From Hymenobacter baengnokdamensis (GTDB lineage Bacteria; Bacteroidota; Bacteroidia; Cytophagales; Hymenobacteraceae): a stretch of DNA of 64,000 bases. The position numbers and the translations under genes were made by a program. The stretch covers positions 2,480,001 to 2,544,000 of the forward strand of contig NZ_CP044285.1 of the NCBI RefSeq assembly GCF_008728635.1. The letters run 5' to 3'. Shown here piece by piece: positions 41,951-50,820 of the stretch. How positions within the stretch are numbered: the first letter of the stretch is position 1; each line of letters begins with the position of its first letter. Under the pieces are notes generated by a model. It was given only the letters and a program-made list of their open reading frames with translations. It ran no database searches and was not told where the DNA came from.

Positions 41951-43526
41951 ATGCCTGGTTATGTTCAAAAGGGTTACCGGGGACTACCAATATCACCCGT
42001 TCGCGCTCTACCAGTACCTGGCCGGGCAAAGCGCCTTTGGGCTTGCGCACAAATTTTTTAGGAGTCACCGTAACCGGGCATAGTGAGTCGTGCTGGCGGC
42101 GCGAGTACCAGCCGGCCAGCTGCGCGGCGCGCCCTATTACCGGCTCCGGTATAGCCTGGCCCGACCGATGCCGGATAACCACGTGAGAGCCGCTCACGTC
42201 CTTGGCGTGCAGCCACAGGTCGTCTTTATGAGCATATTTCTGGGTAAGCAGGTCGTTGTTCTGCGCATTACGACCTACCAATATGGTGAATTCCATATAT
42301 TCAAACACCTTGAAGGGTAGCTCGGCTCCGGCCTTGCCCGCTGCTGGAGCCGGGTCGAGGGCGTGTAGCTTGCGCCAGGCCCGCAGGCTGCGCAGCTCGT
42401 GCAGGGCATCCAGCTCTTCAAGCAGCTCCAGGGCGTGCATTGCCTCAGCTTCGCGGCTGCTGATGCGGGCTTGCAGCTGGCGCTCTTCGATTTGCTGGTT
42501 TTTGGCTTTGCGGTAAAGGTTTTCGGCGGTTCGCTGAGGCTTTTCGAGGGGCTTTAGCTTGACTACAACTTCCTTATTGGTGTAAAAGTCGACGGCTTCG
42601 AGCTGGGCGGCACCCGGCGCAATGGCATGCAGGTTGGCCATGATAAGGTCGGCACGGTGGCGATAACCGGCCTCGTGGGCCAGCGCCCGCAACCGCTGGC
42701 TGGCCAGGTGGGCGCTGGTGCCGGCTTCCTCGGCGCGGCGCGTAAGCAGCTGCCGCAGCTGCCGGCGCTCGGCTTCGAGCGCGCGGCGGGCCAGTGCCAG
42801 CGGTATAAATCGCCGCAGGGCAGCCACCGGGTCGGTGCCGGGCAGCGTTTCCAGGATTTCGCCCAGCGGCATCAGGCTCAGGCGCGTGCGGCCGTCGAGG
42901 TAGATAAAATAATAAGCCGTGGGACTTTCCAGCTCGGCCAGCAATTCGGTAGCCAGCTGCTGTTTTTGCTCAGTTGGCGCTTCTTCGTAGCCGCGCTGCT
43001 CGCGCAGAAAACGGGCCGGCAGGTCGGCCAGGGCAGGTGGCAGCTTGCCGGGCGCGCCGGCCATCGGTACTACGTAGCTGGTGCCCGGTGCGGCGGGTCG
43101 CAGGTCGGCATCGGTGGCATAGCGCTGATGAAACAGCTGCGGCGTCGCTGTCGGGCTGGCCCGGAATATAGCGTTCGGGCGTGGCCCGTAGAGCTTGAAC
43201 ACCAGCGTGGCCGCGTCTTCTTCAAAGTTGACTTGTAATACCCGGTCTTGCGGCCAGGCCTCAACACTGGCCACGGTGCGGCCTAGCAGCTCGGGCAGCA
43301 AATCGACCGAATTCTGGCGGGCGCGGTGGAAGGTTTCGGGCAGGGCCAGGGCGGGGAAGCCGGCCCCGAGCTGCGCCTTCAGCCAGTACTCGGTACCGGC
43401 TTCGCTTAGCAGGCCAAGTACCAGCTCATCTTTTTCCTGCGAAAAGCAGCTGGCCACGCGGCAGCCACGCAGCCGCGCGGTGAGGGCCGGGGCCAGCTGC
43501 CGCAGGAAGTAGTAGTTGGTATGCAT
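41949..43526 (-). CDS. rqcH: NFACT-family ribosome quality control protein (RqcH/Rqc2 homologue)
   Basis: From the ATG at 43526 (HTNYYFLRQLAPALTARLRG) the protein has 525 residues. The order is an NFACT-N domain (about 1-180), helix-hairpin-helix, coiled coils (about 240-400), and the NFACT-R RNA-binding domain near the C terminus (YMEFTILVGRNAQNNDLLTQ, HKDDLWLHAKDVSGSHVVIR). It binds stalled 50S subunits and adds alanine tails that mark the chain for degradation. An upstream extension to 43592 is open but not protein-like. It follows the MBL hydrolase gene by 23 bases, so the two may be co-transcribed. Confidence 0.93.
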   Translation of the reverse strand: MHTNYYFLRQLAPALTARLRGCRVASCFSQEKDELVLGLLSEAGTEYWLKAQLGAGFPALALPETFHRARQNSVDLLPELLGRTVASVEAWPQDRVLQVNFEEDAATLVFKLYGPRPNAIFRASPTATPQLFHQRYATDADLRPAAPGTSYVVPMAGAPGKLPPALADLPARFLREQRGYEEAPTEQKQQLATELLAELESPTAYYFIYLDGRTRLSLMPLGEILETLPGTDPVAALRRFIPLALARRALEAERRQLRQLLTRRAEEAGTSAHLASQRLRALAHEAGYRHRADLIMANLHAIAPGAAQLEAVDFYTNKEVVVKLKPLEKPQRTAENLYRKAKNQQIEERQLQARISSREAEAMHALELLEELDALHELRSLRAWRKLHALDPAPAAGKAGAELPFKVFEYMEFTILVGRNAQNNDLLTQKYAHKDDLWLHAKDVSGSHVVIRHRSGQAIPEPVIGRAAQLAGWYSRRQHDSLCPVTVTPKKFVRKPKGALPGQVLVERERVILVVPGNPFEHNQA

Positions 43527-43549
43527 AAGGTAAGCAGCGCCGGAATTGC

Positions 43550-44317
43550 CTATACCTCCACCTGCAGCCCATCGTAGGCCAGGCGCACCCACGGAGGCAG
43601 GGTAGCTTCTACTTCGCGGTGGCGGCCCAGCTGGTGGCTGATGTGGGTAAGGTAGGCCCGGCGTGGCTTCAGCTCTTCCAGAATAGCCACGGCCTGGCCG
43701 AGCGTGAAGTGTGAGATGTGCGGCTCGTGGCGCAGGGCATTGAGCACGATGGTGTCGGCCCCGCGCAGCTGCTCCAGGGTGCTGGCGGGCAGGTAGTTGG
43801 CATCGGTAAGATACGCCAGGCCGCCCAGCCGGAAGCCCAGCACGGGTAGCTTGTGGTGCAGGGCCCGCAGCGGCTGCACGGCCAGCCCCAGCACGTCAAA
43901 CGGCTGCTGGTCGTCGGTAATCGGGTGCAGGCTCACCTGCGGGACGCCGGGGTACTTGTGCTCGGCAAACACGTAGGCAAACTCGCGCTTGAGCTGCTCA
44001 AGTACCCGCGCCTCGGCGAAGAGGGGCATTTCCTGCTGCTGCCGAAAATTAAACGCCCGCACATCGTCGAGGCCGGCGGTGTGGTCCTTGTGCTCGTGCG
44101 TGTACAGAATACCGTCGAGGTGGCTGATGTGCGCCCGCAGCATTTGCTGCCGGAAGTCGGGCCCGGTATCGATAACCAGGCTGCGGCCTTCCACGGCCAG
44201 GTGCGCCGATACGCGCAGCCGCTGGTCGCGGTAGTCGAGCGAGCGGCATACGGGGCAGGAACAGCCAATCATTGGCACCCCCGACGAAGTGCCCGTTCCC
44301 AGAAAGGTTAGTCTCAT
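43550..44317 (-). CDS. MBL-fold metallohydrolase (PhnP-like phosphodiesterase family)
   Basis: The 255-residue protein begins RLTFLGTGTSSGVPMIGCSC then CPVC, a metal-binding Cys cluster typical of PhnP-like members. It continues with the MBL motif THEHKDHTAGLDD (His74, His76, Asp78, His79), the Asp in YLTDANYLP and a C-terminal THISHQLGRH. It probably hydrolyses cyclic phosphodiester or related substrates in the cytoplasm; the substrate is not certain. Confidence 0.93.
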   Translation of the reverse strand: MRLTFLGTGTSSGVPMIGCSCPVCRSLDYRDQRLRVSAHLAVEGRSLVIDTGPDFRQQMLRAHISHLDGILYTHEHKDHTAGLDDVRAFNFRQQQEMPLFAEARVLEQLKREFAYVFAEHKYPGVPQVSLHPITDDQQPFDVLGLAVQPLRALHHKLPVLGFRLGGLAYLTDANYLPASTLEQLRGADTIVLNALRHEPHISHFTLGQAVAILEELKPRRAYLTHISHQLGRHREVEATLPPWVRLAYDGLQVEV

Positions 44318-44415
44318 GCTGCGATAAGTGTCGGGTAGCCGCCGGCCACCAGCTTTTCGGCGGCGAAGAAAGGCACAAAGCTAACCGCCAGGCGCGACTA
44401 GTGGCCGGCGGTCAG

Positions 44416-44802
44416 CTAGCCGATGTATTGCCGCACCATACGAACCAGGGCATCAAAGTCGAGCGGCTTGGGCAGGTAGTCGGTTATGCCGGCTTCCTGA
44501 AACTGCTCCAGGGAATAGTTGTTTGCATTGCCCGTAATGGCGATAATGGGTAGCCCCTGGATATGGGGGTCAGCGTGGCTGCGAATTTCGCGGGTGCATT
44601 CTATACCGTTTTTTATTGGTATATTAATATCCATTAATACTCCGTCAATAGCATTGTTTTCCAGTTGGCGTAGCACTTCGCCGCCATTCTTGGCCAGCAC
44701 CACGCGATACTTCTGCTGTTCCAGAATTTTACGGGTAAGACTGATAATAACCGAGCTGTCTTCGGCAATCAGGATAGTTTTCGGTTGAGGGTCAGGAGCC
44801 AT
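44416..44802 (-). CDS. Single-domain response regulator (CheY-like receiver)
   Basis: From the ATG at 44802 the protein has 128 residues and is a bare receiver domain: TILIAEDSSVIISLTRKIL, phosphoacceptor Asp58 in DGVLMDINIPI, a Thr at 90 (AITGNA) and Lys112 in YLPKPLDF. There is no output domain. It starts 84 bases after the stop of the hybrid histidine kinase in the same direction and is its probable partner, taking phosphate from its Hpt domain. Confidence 0.95.
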   Translation of the reverse strand: MAPDPQPKTILIAEDSSVIISLTRKILEQQKYRVVLAKNGGEVLRQLENNAIDGVLMDINIPIKNGIECTREIRSHADPHIQGLPIIAITGNANNYSLEQFQEAGITDYLPKPLDFDALVRMVRQYIG

Positions 44803-44886
44803 TTGAAGGTAGAAGAGGTAGAGAGGAGGAAAAAAAGATAGTTGGACGCAAGCAATAATAAGTGATAAAATAAGTAGAGCCACAAA

Positions 44887-47800
44887 TTACCCTGTTGAGG
44901 AAGATGCTTTGGCAGTAAGCAAAGCGGGATAATGGGTCACAAAGTGCTGAAAAAGCTGGTTTAGCTTTGCCAGCCCGTCAGTTAGGCTGCGGGTTTCGTG
45001 GCGCTTAATTGTCTGCTCCAGCAGCAGGGCCTGGGCAGCCAGGCTGGTGAGCCCCAGGGTACCGGCGGTTCCTTTCAGCTGGTGCAGCAGCGGGTGCAGG
45101 CCCGGCAGGTCGAGCGCCTGCCAGCGGGCGTCAGCTTCGGTGAGCAGCGCACTGGTTTCGGTCACAAACTCAGCATACAGCTCGGCAGCAAACCCTTCCC
45201 CGGCAAGCTGGTGCAGCTGGGTGAGCACTTCAGGGTCAATAATCGTAACGGCTACCGGCGAGGCCGTCGGCACAGCCACGGAAACAGTCGTAGAAGTCCA
45301 GCGCGCCAGCGTCTGGGCCAGCTGCTGGTGTTTGACGGGCTTGGCTAGGTAGTCGTCGAGGCCGGCTTGCACAAAGCGGGCGGCATCGTCGGCCATTGAG
45401 TAGGCCGTCATGGCTACGATGGGCGGGCTGCTCTCACCCAATTGGGCCTTTATAGCGCGGGTAGCGGCAATGCCATCGAGGCCCGGCATCTGGATATCCA
45501 TCAGAATAAGCTGATAGGCCGCGCCGGGGGCGGTGGCGCGGGCAATGGCTTCGTAGCCATCGCTGGCTACATCAACCTCGCAGTGCAGCTTGGCCAACAG
45601 GCGGGCGGCTACCTTCTGGTTAATGGCGTTGTCATCAACCAGCAGAATACGAGGGCGTTGGCTGGCAGTAGGCTCCGCAATAGCGGGCAGCTCCGGCGTC
45701 GGCTCAGCCACCGGAGCCATAGCCGATATCTGGCAGCGGATAGTAAACCAGAAAATACTGCCTTCGCCGGTGTTTGACAGCACCCCGATAGTGCCTCCCA
45801 GCAGCTCGGCCAGCTCCTTGCTGATAGCCAGCCCCAGGCCCGTGCCGCCATAGGCTTTGCTGGGAGTGGTGTCGAGCTGGGTAAAGCTGGTAAAGAGCCG
45901 GGCCGCATCGTTGGGCGAAATGCCAATACCCGAGTCCTGCACCGCAAAGCGCAGCGTGCAGAACTCGCCCTCGGTACGCACCACCGACCCCACCACCGTT
46001 ACCGTGCCCTGGGGCGTAAACTTGATGGCATTGGCCACCAGGTTGGCCAGAATCTGGAGCAGGCGGGTTTCGTCGGTGACGACAAAAGCCGGCATATCGG
46101 GCGTGAGCAGGTAAGTAAACCGGATGTTTTTCTGGCTGGCCCGGTACGAAAACAGGGCGCTCAGGCGGTCGAGCATCGGTGCCAGTGCCAGCGGCGCTTC
46201 CTGAAGGCGCATCTTGCCCGCCTGAATTTTCGACAAATCCAGAATATCGTTCAGAATGGTCAGCAGCGCCTCCGAGCTAGTGCCCAGCGTATCGACATAG
46301 TCGGCCTGCTCGGCATTGAGCGGCGTCTGGCTCAGCAGGTCAATCATGCCGATGATGCCGTTCATTGGGGTGCGCAGCTCGTGGCTCATATTCGCCAAAA
46401 ACTGCGTTTTGGCGGCCGAGGCGGCCTCTGCTTCTTCCTTCGCCAGCCGCAGGTCATCCTGAATACGGCGGATTTCGGTAATGTCGCGGGCAATGCCTTC
46501 CGTGCCGAAAGGCGTGCGCCGGGCATTAATGAGCACACTTACCGGGTAGCCATCGTGGTGGCGCAGCTGGGTTTCGAAGTTGCGCAGCTCGTTGTTGGTA
46601 GCCAGCGCCCGCAGCAGCAGCGGGTGCTGGTCGGGCTGCCAGTAAAAATCCTCAATGCGGCCGCGCAGCACATCGGTTGGGTTGTAGCCCATTACTTCGC
46701 GCACCGACGGGCTTAGAATAGTAAAGCGCCCTTCGCGGTCGGTGCGGTAATAGATATCCTGGAACGACTCGAAGATGGAGCGGAATTTTTCTTCCTGGGC
46801 GGCCAGGATGAGCTGCGAGTTCTTATCGGCCGTAATGTCCTGCGCCTGGGCCGTAATCTCTTCAAACGAGCCGTCGGGCAGGTAAATGGGCGACAGCGCC
46901 ACGCTCAGCCAGACAGCGGCGCCCTTGGGCATGGGAATAGATACTTCAAAATGGCGCGACTCGCCCCGCGCGGCGGCCTGGTAGCCCTCTCTGAACAGCG
47001 CGCGGGTGGGCTCATCGCCCTGAATGGCGTCGTTGTCAATCAGGTTGAGGCCCTGCACCGGCACAGTGCCATTGCGCTGCTTGTAAAAGGTCGCATAATT
47101 GTGGTTGAACGATACCAGGTAGCCCTGCCGGTCGATATTCCACATCAGGCGGCTGCCGCTCTCGAATATGGCGTTCAGGCGGGCATTCTGGCGGGCCAGG
47201 TGCTCTTCTTGGCGCTTGCGGTCAATGGCCAGTGCTACCTGCCCCGAGATAAAATGCAGAATATCAAGGTCGGCGGGCGTGTAGAGGTCGGCGCGGTCGT
47301 ATTCCTGTACGGTTAGTACGCCGATAATCCGGTCGCCCACGCTTAGCGGCGAGGCCAGCAGCACGGCCGGCAGCCGCCCAAAGGCCGTCATCTCGCCGGT
47401 GCGCATGAGGCGCAGCAGGTCGGCCTGGGTAAAAAACATGGGCTGCCCCTGCTCAATCACATACTCCGTGATGCCCATCGAGAACGGCCGTCCGTCGCCC
47501 TGCTCAAAATACGAGTGCTGGTCGACGTAATACACGAACTGCAGCTCGGTGTGGGCATCATCGCATAAGGCAATGAATATATTATTGGTTTCAATTACTT
47601 TGCCCAGCTCGCGGTGAATAGCTCCGTAGAGGGCGGGCAGGTCGTGGGCCGAGATGGCCAGGTTGGCAATGCTGTAGTAAACCTTCTGCAGCCGCTCGGC
47701 CTTGATGCGGTCGGTGATATCGTGAAGCACGGCGCGGGCCGTGGGCGGCCGGCCCGGCTGGTGCTCGCTGCTCACCGAGCCAATGAGGTGTACCAGCCGG

Positions 47801-48477
47801 CCTGCCTTAGTCAGCAGCACAGTTTCGAGCTTATTGAGCGCCTGCCCTTCGTAGAGGCGGCGCAGCTGATACAGCAGCTTGGCGCGGTAGTAGGGGTGTA
47901 CTACCTCGGTGAGCGGGCGGCCCAATAGCTCCTCCTCCGTATAGTCCAGCTTTTCCTGGCCGGCCCGGTTAATAAAAAGCAGGTTGTTGGTAGCGCTCAG
48001 GTGTAAAATCAGGTCGTGCGAGCTATCGAAAAACTCTCGCAGGTAAGAGGGCTCCGGGATGGTAGGATTGCCCAGCTCAGCAGCCACCGGCTGCTGGCTG
48101 CGCAGCGTATAGCCGGTCGCCCACAGGCCGGCCACGCGCCCCTGGGCATCAAATAGTATATTCGACTGCCACTGAATAACGAGAATACTACCACTGCTGG
48201 TAACCACTTCGAGCTCGTAGTAGGCCTGGCAAGTGCTTTCCCCAGCCATCACCTCTTGCAGGTGCAGCTGCCGCTCGGCCTGTTGCGCAGGCGGCGTGAG
48301 CAATTGATGGTAATACTGGCCTGTCAGGTCGGCGGGCGAGTAGCCCGTTAGCCGTGCCAGCGTTTCATTTACTTCCGTTATCCGTCCGTCGCGGTCGAGC
48401 ACCAAGTAAGCGAGTTGCAGCTGGTCGAGCAGGAGCGCGGTAGCCGGCACCAACGGCTCCGAGGAATTCACTTGCAT
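44887..48477 (-). CDS. Hybrid histidine kinase (PAS-PAS-GAF-PAS-PAS-HisKA-HATPase-REC-Hpt)
   Basis: From the ATG at 48477 (QVNSSEPLVPATALLLDQLQ) the protein has 1196 residues and no membrane helix. The order is PAS (about 12-125), PAS (145-260), GAF (265-420), PAS (430-550), PAS (560-670), HisKA with His699 in NMSHELRTPMNGIIG, HATPase_c (NLVANAIKFTPQG, YGGTGLGLAI), receiver with Asp994 in ILMDIQMPGLDG, and C-terminal Hpt with His1132 in LLHQLKGTAGTLG. A cytoplasmic phosphorelay sensor of redox, light or ligand signals is likely. The frame is open to 48648 but that part is basic and overlaps the divergent gene. Confidence 0.94.
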   Translation of the reverse strand: MQVNSSEPLVPATALLLDQLQLAYLVLDRDGRITEVNETLARLTGYSPADLTGQYYHQLLTPPAQQAERQLHLQEVMAGESTCQAYYELEVVTSSGSILVIQWQSNILFDAQGRVAGLWATGYTLRSQQPVAAELGNPTIPEPSYLREFFDSSHDLILHLSATNNLLFINRAGQEKLDYTEEELLGRPLTEVVHPYYRAKLLYQLRRLYEGQALNKLETVLLTKAGRLVHLIGSVSSEHQPGRPPTARAVLHDITDRIKAERLQKVYYSIANLAISAHDLPALYGAIHRELGKVIETNNIFIALCDDAHTELQFVYYVDQHSYFEQGDGRPFSMGITEYVIEQGQPMFFTQADLLRLMRTGEMTAFGRLPAVLLASPLSVGDRIIGVLTVQEYDRADLYTPADLDILHFISGQVALAIDRKRQEEHLARQNARLNAIFESGSRLMWNIDRQGYLVSFNHNYATFYKQRNGTVPVQGLNLIDNDAIQGDEPTRALFREGYQAAARGESRHFEVSIPMPKGAAVWLSVALSPIYLPDGSFEEITAQAQDITADKNSQLILAAQEEKFRSIFESFQDIYYRTDREGRFTILSPSVREVMGYNPTDVLRGRIEDFYWQPDQHPLLLRALATNNELRNFETQLRHHDGYPVSVLINARRTPFGTEGIARDITEIRRIQDDLRLAKEEAEAASAAKTQFLANMSHELRTPMNGIIGMIDLLSQTPLNAEQADYVDTLGTSSEALLTILNDILDLSKIQAGKMRLQEAPLALAPMLDRLSALFSYRASQKNIRFTYLLTPDMPAFVVTDETRLLQILANLVANAIKFTPQGTVTVVGSVVRTEGEFCTLRFAVQDSGIGISPNDAARLFTSFTQLDTTPSKAYGGTGLGLAISKELAELLGGTIGVLSNTGEGSIFWFTIRCQISAMAPVAEPTPELPAIAEPTASQRPRILLVDDNAINQKVAARLLAKLHCEVDVASDGYEAIARATAPGAAYQLILMDIQMPGLDGIAATRAIKAQLGESSPPIVAMTAYSMADDAARFVQAGLDDYLAKPVKHQQLAQTLARWTSTTVSVAVPTASPVAVTIIDPEVLTQLHQLAGEGFAAELYAEFVTETSALLTEADARWQALDLPGLHPLLHQLKGTAGTLGLTSLAAQALLLEQTIKRHETRSLTDGLAKLNQLFQHFVTHYPALLTAKASSSTG

Positions 48478-48580
48478 ATTAAGTTGGCAAACGCAGGCCG
48501 GGGCACTTGGTTTCGATTTGGGCCGCCGCAAGGTTAGTTTTGGGTTGAATTTACGGCGGCTGCGCCGTTTTGTCTGCTTC

Positions 48581-49762
48581 GTGCCCATTACTTTTTCCCC
48601 GCCGGACCTGCCCACGCCGCGCCCGCGCCTGGTTTTTGCCGTCACCACCGACCTTAGCTACGACCAGCGCATGCAGCGCATCTGCGCCAGCCTGACCCGC
48701 GCCGGCTACGAGGTACTGCTCGTGGGTTGGCAGCGGCCGGCGTCGCTGCCGTTGGGGCCCCAGCCGTATGCGCAGCATCGCCTGCGCGGCTGGTTTCAGC
48801 AGGGCAAGCTATTTTATTTGGAGTATAATATAAGGATTTTAATATATTTATTAAGTCAGCACGCGGCCGCCTGGTCTTGTGCCGACCTCGACGCGGCGCT
48901 GCCTACCTGGGTGCGCGCCCGCCTTGGCGGCCAGCCATTTGTGTACGATGCCCACGAGTTTTTTACCGAAGTGCCGGAGGTGGTAGCCCGGCCGGGCGTG
49001 CAGCGCATCTGGCAATGGGTCGAAAACTTTGTGGTGCCGCGTGCCCGGCTGCGCTACACGGTGGGGCCGGCCCTGGCGCGGCTGTTTGAGCAGCGTCATC
49101 CGGGCTACCCGTTTGGCGTGGTGCGCAACGTGCCGATGGGCCAGGGCGAGGAAGAAAAGCCAGCAGCTAGCGGGCTGGCGAAGCCCGCGGTTTTTCTGCT
49201 TTACCAAGGCGCCCTGAACGTAGGCCGCGGCCTAGCCGAGCTTCTCACGGCCATGCCGCAGGTGCCGGCCCGGCTCGTCATTTGCGGGGAAGGCGACTGC
49301 TCGGTAGCGCTGCGCGAGCAGGCTGCGCGGCTGGGCCTGCTGGCGACCGAGGCAAATCCGGCCGGGCAGGTTGAGTTCAAAGGCTACGTGCTGCCCCCGG
49401 CCTTGCGCACGCTCACCGCCCAGGCTACCGTGGGCATCATGCTGCTGGAGAATATAGGCAAAAGCTATTACTACTCACTGGCCAACAAATTCTTCGACTA
49501 CGTGCAGGCCGGCATTCCGCAGCTGTGCATCGACTTTCCCGAATACCGTGCCCTCAACGCGCAGTATGAAGTGGCGGAGCTGGTGCCCGACCTTGCCCCC
49601 GCCACGCTGGCCGCCGCCCTGGCCCGGCTGCTGCCCGATGGCCAGCCGGGCCCGCGCTACCACCAACTGGCGGCCAACTGCCGCCGCGCCCGCGTAGAAT
49701 GGTGCTGGCAGCACGAGGAAAAAACGCTGCTGAGCCTGTACGCTACCCTGGGCTTGTGCTAA
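48581..49762 (+). CDS. Glycosyltransferase (GT4-like, GT-B fold)
   Basis: A GTG at 48581 gives about 393 residues beginning shortly before LVFAVTTDLSYDQRMQRICA; the frame is open from TTG 48518. The GT-B features are LTRAGYEVLLVGW in the N-terminal domain, FVYDAHEFFTEVPEV in the middle and LLYQGALNVGRGLAELL, VICGEGDCS, LEFxxY-like VEFKGYVLPPALR and IGKSYYYSLANKFFDYVQAG in the donor-binding half. It probably adds a sugar in surface polysaccharide or lipid synthesis. Codons 78-92 are unusually AT-rich (48811-48856). Divergent from the histidine kinase. Confidence 0.88.
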   Translation: MPITFSPPDLPTPRPRLVFAVTTDLSYDQRMQRICASLTRAGYEVLLVGWQRPASLPLGPQPYAQHRLRGWFQQGKLFYLEYNIRILIYLLSQHAAAWSCADLDAALPTWVRARLGGQPFVYDAHEFFTEVPEVVARPGVQRIWQWVENFVVPRARLRYTVGPALARLFEQRHPGYPFGVVRNVPMGQGEEEKPAASGLAKPAVFLLYQGALNVGRGLAELLTAMPQVPARLVICGEGDCSVALREQAARLGLLATEANPAGQVEFKGYVLPPALRTLTAQATVGIMLLENIGKSYYYSLANKFFDYVQAGIPQLCIDFPEYRALNAQYEVAELVPDLAPATLAAALARLLPDGQPGPRYHQLAANCRRARVEWCWQHEEKTLLSLYATLGLC

Positions 49763-49813
49763 AAGCCTGCTTTTAATACCGGGGAATATTTTTATAAGCT
49801 GCTCAGAGATACT

Positions 49814-50749
49814 ATGCGCCTGCCGACTTACCTGCTCGACCAACTTGCGCCTTCTGCTGCCGACCCGCGCCCCGTACTGCTGGCCGTGGCCGGCCCTACC
49901 GCGGTGGGCAAAACGGCTCTCACGGTGGCATTGGCCAAGCAGTTGGGCACCGAGATTATTTCGGCCGACTCGCGCCAGTTTTTTCGGGAGATGAGCATCG
50001 GCACGGCCAAGCCCACGGCCGAGGAAATGCAGGGCGTGCCTCATCACTTCGTTGACTCGCACAGTATTACGCAGGAGTATAGCGCCGGCCGCTTCGCTGC
50101 CGACGCCGATGCCCTGCTGGCGCGGCTGTTTGCGCGGCATGCGGTAGTGATTGCTACCGGCGGCTCGGGCCTGTATCTGCAGGCCCTCACCGATGGCCTT
50201 GATGAGCTGCCGGCCGTGCCGGCTGCTGTGCGCCAACAGCTGCAGCACGAGCTGCAAACGCTGGGCTTGCCGCCGTTGGTGGCCGAGCTTGCGCGTACCG
50301 ACCCCACCGCCTACGCCCGCCTCGACCTGCAAAATCATCAGCGGGTGCTGCGGGCCCTGGAAATTACGCGCGGTACCGGCCGGCCGTTTTCCAGCTTTCA
50401 TAAGGGGCCGGCGGCCGTAGCGGCTACGGCCGCCGGCCGGCCGTTTCGGGTGGTGAAAGTGGCCCTGAGCCGCGACCGCGAAGCGCTGTATCAGCGCATC
50501 GACCAGCGGGTTGTGCAGATGCTCGACACGGGCTTGCTGGCTGAAGTGGAGGCGCTGTTGCCCTTTCGCCACCACCAGGCGCTGCAAACGGTAGGTTACC
50601 AGGAGCTGTTCGGCTACCTCGACGGCCACTACGACTATGCCGAGGCCGTGCGTCTGCTTCAGCGCAACACGCGCCACTATGCCAAGCGCCAGCTCACCTG
50701 GCTGCGCCGCGACGCGGCGTATGCGTGGGTGGAATTGGATAATGGCTAA
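49814..50749 (+). CDS. miaA: tRNA dimethylallyltransferase
   Basis: It isopentenylates A37 of tRNAs reading U-initial codons. The 311-residue protein has the P-loop VAGPTAVGKTALTVALAKQL, the family motif ISADSRQFFREMSIGTAKPT, HHFVDSHSITQEYSAGRFA, IATGGSGLYLQALTDGLDEL and C-terminal QLTWLRRD. The length is standard. It starts 51 bases after the glycosyltransferase stop. Confidence 0.97.
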   Translation: MRLPTYLLDQLAPSAADPRPVLLAVAGPTAVGKTALTVALAKQLGTEIISADSRQFFREMSIGTAKPTAEEMQGVPHHFVDSHSITQEYSAGRFAADADALLARLFARHAVVIATGGSGLYLQALTDGLDELPAVPAAVRQQLQHELQTLGLPPLVAELARTDPTAYARLDLQNHQRVLRALEITRGTGRPFSSFHKGPAAVAATAAGRPFRVVKVALSRDREALYQRIDQRVVQMLDTGLLAEVEALLPFRHHQALQTVGYQELFGYLDGHYDYAEAVRLLQRNTRHYAKRQLTWLRRDAAYAWVELDNG

Positions 50750-50802
50750 TGAGAGATGGGTATCTGTACTAAACGTTTGGAACGATATTACCTATTACTC
50801 AC

Positions 50803-50819
50803 TACCCATTACTCATTAG
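50803..50819. repeat. Short intergenic repeat (copy 2)
   Basis: TACCCATTACTCATTAG, differing by one base from the string at 18976-18992; partial echoes (ATTACCTATTACTCAC) lie just before it. Like copy 1 it lies at the 3' end of a leftward gene, here pfkA. Confidence 0.55.
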
Positions 50820-50820
50820 C

